NCBI GenBank assembly: GCA_021784375.1
Contig: JAJXSV010000053.1
Coordinates: 1 to 11,655, forward strand
From: Actinomycetes bacterium
Lineage (GTDB): Bacteria > Actinomycetota > Actinomycetes > S36-B12 > UBA5976
Direction: 5' to 3'
DNA: 11,655 nucleotides
The translations under genes and the position numbers were made by a program. Below are positions 7,879-11,655 of this stretch, one piece after another. The notes under the pieces were generated by a model. It made no database searches and was not told where the DNA came from. It worked only from the letters and a program-made list of their open reading frames with translations. How positions within the stretch are numbered: position 1 is the first letter of the stretch; each line of letters begins with the position of its first letter.

Positions 7879-8952
7879 ATGACCATCTCACCCTTCCTCG
7901 ACATGAGCGAGAGCATGCCGAGCGTGCTCTGGAACGACTCCGCCGACCTCGGCGAGCTGGCGGCCTCGATCGGCTGGGGAGCCGTCGGCGCCACCTGCAA
8001 CCCGGTCATCGCCCTGACCACGCTGAAGGCCCATCCCGAGATCTGGGCGACGAACATCCGTGAGTACCAGGCGGCCAATCCGCAGGCGACCGATGACGCC
8101 ATCGGCTGGGCCATGGTGAAGCGGATGTCCGTCGATGCGGCGAAGTTGCTGGAACCGGCGTTCGAGCAGTTCGGTGGGCGGAACGGTCGCCTCTCGATCC
8201 AGACCGACCCGCGGAACTTCCGCGATGCCGCGAAGCTGGCGGATCAGGCCGAGGAGTTCTCGAAGCTGGCGAAGAACATCATCGTGAAGATCCCGGTGAC
8301 TGCGGCGGGTGTGCTCGCCATCGAGGAGGCGACCTATCGCGGCGTGTCGATCAACGCCACGGTGTCGTTCAGCGTGGCCCAGGCCATCGCGGTGGCGGAA
8401 GCCGTCGAGCGCGGTCTGGTGCGGCGCGAGGCCGCCGGACTGGACATCGCCAGCATGGGACCGGTCTGCACGATCATGGCGGGGCGCACGGACGACTGGA
8501 TGCGCACCATGGTCGAGCGGAGCCATGTCGACGTCGATCCCGCGGTGTGTGACTGGGCCGGCGTCGCCGCCTTCAAGAAGGCCTACGCCATCTACCAGGA
8601 GCGTGGCTATCGACTGCGCCTGCTGGTCGCGGCCTTCCGCAACCACCTGCACTGGAGCGAGCTCATGGGTGGTGACGTCGTCATCTCGCCGCCCTTCGCC
8701 TGGCAGCAGAAGGCGAATGCCAGTGGTATCGACGCCGCGGACCGGCTGCACACGCCCATCGATCCCGCGATCCTGGATGGCTTGCGCCGGATCGGACCGG
8801 AGTTCGACAAGGCATACGACGAGCAGGGCATGACATATGCGGAGTTCGATTCCTACGGTGCGACCGTACGCACCCTGCGTCAGTTCCTGCAGGCGACGAG
8901 CGACCTCGAGGCCTTCGTGCGCGACGTCACGCTTCCCAACCCCGACGCCTGA
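7879..8952 (+). CDS. Transaldolase-superfamily class I aldolase-like protein
   Basis: A 357-residue (beta/alpha)8 Schiff-base protein of the transaldolase family. The catalytic lysine is K137 in IIVKIPVTAAG. The N-terminal acid is D20 in LWNDSADL, and the family CNP (TNP in relatives) is at 40-42. Thr161 in NATVSFSVAQA fits the catalytic-water threonine. Where transaldolases have a catalytic Glu (E96 in E. coli TalB), this protein has Gln108 (GRLSIQTD), as fructose-6-phosphate aldolase (FSA) does at Q59. The VKIPVTAAG segment is also closer to FSA (VKVPVTAEG). It is much longer than FSA (about 220 residues). It starts at ATG 7879 with GGGA 5 bases upstream, 13 bases after iolA, and so is cotranscribed with iolA. 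It may be an aldolase or transaldolase acting on an inositol-derived or pentose/hexose phosphate; the substrate is not known. Confidence 0.85.
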   Translation: MTISPFLDMSESMPSVLWNDSADLGELAASIGWGAVGATCNPVIALTTLKAHPEIWATNIREYQAANPQATDDAIGWAMVKRMSVDAAKLLEPAFEQFGGRNGRLSIQTDPRNFRDAAKLADQAEEFSKLAKNIIVKIPVTAAGVLAIEEATYRGVSINATVSFSVAQAIAVAEAVERGLVRREAAGLDIASMGPVCTIMAGRTDDWMRTMVERSHVDVDPAVCDWAGVAAFKKAYAIYQERGYRLRLLVAAFRNHLHWSELMGGDVVISPPFAWQQKANASGIDAADRLHTPIDPAILDGLRRIGPEFDKAYDEQGMTYAEFDSYGATVRTLRQFLQATSDLEAFVRDVTLPNPDA

Positions 8953-8968
8953 CGGACGTCCTCGCTGC

Positions 8969-8987
8969 CTGACGGTTGATCCGTCAG
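8969..8987. terminator. Hairpin between convergent tal-like and gntR genes
   Basis: CTGACGG (8969-8975) pairs with CCGTCAG (8981-8987) over 7 bp with a 5-base loop. The hairpin overlaps the gntR stop codon (8984-8986). GCCTGACGG also occurs at 8947-8955, across the stop of the transaldolase-like gene, and could pair with the same downstream arm. No T-run is present. A bidirectional terminator role is plausible. Confidence 0.55.
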
Positions 8988-9724
8988 CGCGCGACCAGCG
9001 TCGTCTCGAAGGAGTATGAGTCGGCGCGGTACTTGTGCGACGAGGTTTCGACCACCCGGCCCGTGTCGTCGAATGCGGTGCGCTCCATGACGAGCAGCGC
9101 CGTGCCCTGCTTGACGCCGAGGAGTCGCGCCTCCGCGGCCGTTGCCGAGGCCGCACCGATGCGCTGGTTGGCAATGCGCAGGTTGATGCCGTTGTTGCGG
9201 AGCAGTTCGTAGAGTCCGGCCGTCTCCAGCTCCTCCTTGGTGGTGGTGAGCAGGGAGGCGGGCAGCCAGTTGCGCATGATCGCCAGGGGTCGGCCGTCCA
9301 TCAGGCGCAGGCGCTTCAGGTTCAGCACTCGATCGCCGACAGGGATGCGCAGTTCCTCGGCGAGCTTCTCGTCGGCCGGCTTGATCGAGAGCGAGAGCAC
9401 CGTCGTGGTCGGGCTGTGCTTGGCCTCTGTGAGGTCGTCGAACAGGCTGGTGAGTTCGACGGAGCGACGCATCTGCGAGTGCAGCACCTGCGTCCCGACG
9501 CCGCGCCGACGGACGAGCAGACCACGGTTCACCAGGTCCTGGATGGCCTGGCGCACGGTGGGGCGGCTGAGCCCCAACTTGGCTGCGAGCTCGACCTCGG
9601 TGTCGATGCGGTCGCCGGGCAGGACGTCGCCGTCCCGGATCATCCGCTCGAGTTCCTGCGAGAGTTGGTAGTAGAGGGGAACCGGGCTGTTCCGGTCGAG
9701 GGAGAATGCGCGCGCCATGCTCAC
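8984..9724 (-). CDS. GntR/HutC-family transcriptional regulator, candidate IolR
   Basis: A 246-residue regulator. A winged helix-turn-helix occupies about residues 14-82; the family-typical parts are PLYYQLSQELERMI (16-29), PGDRIDTEVELAAKLGLSR (36-54) and the wing GLLVRRRGVGTQV (68-80). A UTRA effector-binding domain follows (about 95-240), ending with a typical SYSFETTLVAR. It starts at GTG 9724, with an ATG two codons in (9718) as an equally plausible start; neither has a strong Shine-Dalgarno. It is divergent from iolC and convergent with iolA-tal. GntR proteins at actinobacterial iol loci (IolR) repress inositol genes, and the effector is usually an inositol-pathway intermediate. A 12-bp dyad lies in its own promoter region (9753-9764), next to its predicted -10 TATTCT, so autoregulation is likely. 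Confidence 0.92.
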   Translation of the reverse strand: MSMARAFSLDRNSPVPLYYQLSQELERMIRDGDVLPGDRIDTEVELAAKLGLSRPTVRQAIQDLVNRGLLVRRRGVGTQVLHSQMRRSVELTSLFDDLTEAKHSPTTTVLSLSIKPADEKLAEELRIPVGDRVLNLKRLRLMDGRPLAIMRNWLPASLLTTTKEELETAGLYELLRNNGINLRIANQRIGAASATAAEARLLGVKQGTALLVMERTAFDDTGRVVETSSHKYRADSYSFETTLVAR

Positions 9725-9812
9725 AATCTACTCGTTTGCACCGGTTGAGAATATGACCGGACATTAAGAGGATTCATTGACACCTCCATGACGCCGGCGG
9801 CAGACTCCCGAT
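9725..9812. promoter_or_regulatory. Divergent gntR/iolC control region
   Basis: An 88-bp region serving both genes. On the minus strand TATTCT (9748-9753) fits the actinobacterial -10 pattern for gntR, although no good -35 was found. ACCGG occurs at 9740-9744 and again at 9756-9760, and CCGGT (9741-9745) with ACCGG (9756-9760) forms an inverted repeat around 10 bases. No convincing iolC promoter was identified. Confidence 0.5.
9753..9764. promoter_or_regulatory. Dyad operator candidate for the GntR/IolR regulator
   Basis: ATGACCGGACAT is an almost perfect 12-bp palindrome (one mismatched pair) with the same ATGWCNNGWCAT form as the site in front of iolA. The core TGACCGGACA matches 9 of 10 positions of the Corynebacterium IolR motif KGWCHTRACA (recalled, not searched). 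It overlaps the last base of the predicted gntR -10, so it suits autorepression together with control of iolC. Confidence 0.55.
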
Positions 9813-9820
9813 GTGGGTGA
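9788..9820 (+). other. Possible 10-codon upstream reading frame overlapping the iolC start
   Basis: An ATG at 9788 opens a frame reading MTPAADSRCG, ending with TGA at 9818-9820. It overlaps the iolC GTG start (9813), which lacks a good Shine-Dalgarno. A purine stretch (AAGAGGA, 9766-9772) is 15 bases before the ATG, longer than ideal. It may aid translation of iolC by coupling, or it may be chance. Confidence 0.25.
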
Positions 9821-10781
9821 GCCATTCGATGCCGTGTGCCTGGGCCGTGTGGGCATCGACATGTATCCACTGCAAACCGGTGTGGGGCTTGATGAAATCC
9901 AGTCCTTCGGGAAGTTCCTCGGTGGCTCGGCCACGAATGTCGCGGTGGCCGTGGCACGACTGGGCCACCGCACGTCGATCATCACCCGAACCGGGGACGA
10001 CCGATTCGGCAGGTTCGTGCGCAATGAGCTCGAGCGCTTCCACGTGGATCCCAGCCATGCCGGCCCGGTTGAGGGCATGCTCACGCCGGTCACCTTCTGC
10101 GAGCTGTTCCCGCCGGACGACTTCCCCCTGTACTTCTACCAATCGGGACCGCTGCCCTACTTCCAGATCCGCGCGGACGAACTCGACCTGGCGGCCATTG
10201 CCGGCGCCGGCGTCTTCTGGAGCACCGTGACCGGGCTGTCGCGGGAGCCCAGCCGGGAGGCGCATCATGCCGCCTGGCGCGCACGCGGCCGGAAGCCCAA
10301 TACGGTGCTCGACCTGGACTACCGCGAGCGCTTCTGGCGCTCCCGTGACGAGGCGCTGCGCGAGATCCGTCGTGCGTTGCCTCGCATCACCGTCGCCGTG
10401 GGCAACCTCGAGGAATGCGAACTGGCGACGGGCGAATCGAACCCGGTGGCCGCGGCACGGGCATTGCTGGACGCAGGAGTCGAACTCGCGATCGTGAAGC
10501 AGGGACCGCTGGGAGCGCTGGGGATGACCCGCGAGGACACCGTCATCGTGCCCGCGCTGCCGGTTGAGGTTGTCAATGGCCTCGGCGCAGGCGATGCCTT
10601 CGGTGGCGCCATCTGCCATGCCCTGCTCGAGGGCTGGCCCCTCGAACGCACCCTGCGCTTCGCCAGTGCCGCAGGCGCGCTGGTCGCGACGCGGCTCGAA
10701 TGCGCGAATGCCATGCCCACCGTCGAGGAAGTCGAGCAGGCATTGGAAGACGTCGGACCATCCGCACGGGATCTGGGGTAG
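9813..10781 (+). CDS. iolC: 5-dehydro-2-deoxygluconokinase (IolC)
   Basis: A 322-residue PfkB/ribokinase-family kinase. In the inositol pathway it phosphorylates 2-deoxy-5-keto-gluconate with ATP. The N-terminal segment LGRVGIDMYP (10-19) is followed by the PfkB N-signature-like GGSATNVAVAVARLG (37-51). The C-terminal signature is NGLGAGDAFGG (255-265), with catalytic base D261 and the anion hole GAGD. The DLDYRERFW stretch (167-175) is a further feature I associate with IolC. It lacks the extra C-terminal DUF2090-type domain found in some IolC fusions. GTG at 9813 is the only start after an upstream in-frame stop (9789-9791). It is followed by iolB after 3 bases, clearly one operon. Confidence 0.93.
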   Translation: MGEPFDAVCLGRVGIDMYPLQTGVGLDEIQSFGKFLGGSATNVAVAVARLGHRTSIITRTGDDRFGRFVRNELERFHVDPSHAGPVEGMLTPVTFCELFPPDDFPLYFYQSGPLPYFQIRADELDLAAIAGAGVFWSTVTGLSREPSREAHHAAWRARGRKPNTVLDLDYRERFWRSRDEALREIRRALPRITVAVGNLEECELATGESNPVAAARALLDAGVELAIVKQGPLGALGMTREDTVIVPALPVEVVNGLGAGDAFGGAICHALLEGWPLERTLRFASAAGALVATRLECANAMPTVEEVEQALEDVGPSARDLG

Positions 10782-10784
10782 CAC

Positions 10785-11645
10785 ATGACGAATCCGAACT
10801 TCCGCCCCGCATCGCAAGGTGTCGTGGCCGACATCGATCCGGAGGGCGCCGGGTGGGGCTGGTCCGGGCTTCGGGTCGTTGACCTCGCAGCCGGTGATTC
10901 GACCACCTTCGCCTCCGATGGCACGGAGTTCATCGTGCTGCCGCTCGCTGGTTCCTGCAGCGTGCGCGTCGGTCCCGAGGTCTACGAACTGGCCGGGCGT
11001 GAGAGTGTCTTCGCGGCCACCACGGATTTCGTCTACGTGGGCTTGGGTGGCGAGGCAACCGTCACCAGTGCGGCCGGTGGTCGCTTCGCCTTCCCCTTCG
11101 CCCGTGCTCGACAGGTGCTGCCGACGCGCTACCAGTCGGCGGCGGCCGTTCCCGTCGAGTTGCGTGGTGCGGGCAACTGCTCAAGGCAGGTCAACAACTT
11201 CTGCACGCCGGCCTCCTTCGACGCTGACCGGATGATCGCCGTGGAAGTGCTCACCCCGGGCGGCAACTGGTCGTCGTACCCGCCGCACAAGCACGACGAG
11301 GAGCATGAGTACGAGACCCAACTCGAGGAGATCTACTACTACGAGGTCGCCGATGGGCCCGCCGGTGCCGGCATGGGGTACCAACGCGTGTACAGCACGG
11401 ATCCGCATCGCCCCATCGACGTCATGGAGGAGGTTCGATCCGGGGACGTGGTCCTCGTGCCACACGGCTGGCATGGTCCGTCGATCGCGCCCCCCGGATA
11501 CGACCTGTACTACCTCAACGTCATGGCCGGTCCGGGTGAGGAGCGGGCCTGGCGCTTCTGCGACGACCCGGCGCACGGATGGGTCCGTGGGACCTGGGAC
11601 ACGCAGACCGTCGACCCCCGGCTGCCCCTGTACGAAGCGAACTAA
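10785..11645 (+). CDS. iolB: 5-deoxy-glucuronate isomerase (IolB)
   Basis: A 286-residue bicupin that isomerises 5-deoxy-D-glucuronate to 2-deoxy-5-keto-gluconate, the step before IolC. The metal-binding histidines of the C-terminal cupin are visible as H168 and H170 in YPPHKHDEE, with E182 in LEEIYYYEV and H227 in LVPHGWHGP. The family-typical PPGYDLYYLNVMAGP is at about 236-250, and DDPAHGW (260-266) lies near the end. The N-terminal cupin (about 20-105) is more diverged. Length is normal for the family. It starts at ATG 10785 with GGGG 6 bases upstream, 3 bases after the iolC stop, so iolC-iolB are cotranscribed; the remaining iol genes probably follow beyond the edge. The TAA at 11643-11645 leaves only 10 bases of window. 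Confidence 0.95.
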   Translation: MTNPNFRPASQGVVADIDPEGAGWGWSGLRVVDLAAGDSTTFASDGTEFIVLPLAGSCSVRVGPEVYELAGRESVFAATTDFVYVGLGGEATVTSAAGGRFAFPFARARQVLPTRYQSAAAVPVELRGAGNCSRQVNNFCTPASFDADRMIAVEVLTPGGNWSSYPPHKHDEEHEYETQLEEIYYYEVADGPAGAGMGYQRVYSTDPHRPIDVMEEVRSGDVVLVPHGWHGPSIAPPGYDLYYLNVMAGPGEERAWRFCDDPAHGWVRGTWDTQTVDPRLPLYEAN

Positions 11646-11655
11646 GGTTCAGACG

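Noticed and set aside
9774..10817. 347-codon minus-strand frame over iolC
   Set aside because: Shadow of the kinase gene, which has both PfkB signatures on the plus strand.

Overview
The window is a chromosomal myo-inositol (inositol-type polyol) utilisation locus from a high-GC Gram-positive bacterium, almost certainly an actinomycete. The evidence is the strongly G/C-ending third codon positions, GTG starts, a divergent GntR regulator inside the iol genes, and hairpin terminators without U-tracts. I cannot name the genus; a Propionibacteriales-like organism would fit, but that is only an impression.

Left block (37-4196): a LacI-family regulator on the minus strand faces, across a 251-bp control region, a complete ABC importer on the plus strand. 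The importer consists of a lipoprotein sugar/polyol-binding protein, an RbsC/AraH-type permease and a single-domain ATPase that overlaps the permease by ATGA. A strong 12-bp hairpin lies between the binding-protein and permease genes, and a 14-bp-stem hairpin ends the operon.

Middle block (4259-6130, minus strand): a two-gene unit with an RmlD-like SDR oxidoreductase followed by a GNAT acetyltransferase. Neither is a standard inositol gene. The SDR is transcribed divergently from iolA and shares its control region, which has a near-perfect promoter and a dyad operator.

Right block (6372-11645): iolA (malonate/methylmalonate-semialdehyde dehydrogenase) and a transaldolase-superfamily protein on the plus strand, a convergent GntR/HutC-type regulator on the minus strand, then iolC (5-dehydro-2-deoxygluconokinase) and iolB (5-deoxy-glucuronate isomerase) running off the right edge. 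The usual iolD, iolE, iolG and iolJ genes are not in the window; iolD, iolE and iolG probably lie to the right.

How the genes may work together: the importer brings in the polyol. IolB and IolC carry out the isomerase and kinase steps, and an aldolase not seen here as a canonical IolJ would split the phosphorylated product. IolA converts malonate semialdehyde to acetyl-CoA. The two most notable signals are (1) a transaldolase-like enzyme whose active-site residues look like fructose-6-phosphate aldolase rather than transaldolase, placed right after iolA, and (2) a matching 12-bp dyad (ATGWCNNGWCAT) at the iolA/SDR and gntR/iolC promoters, which is a good candidate for the GntR (IolR) operator.
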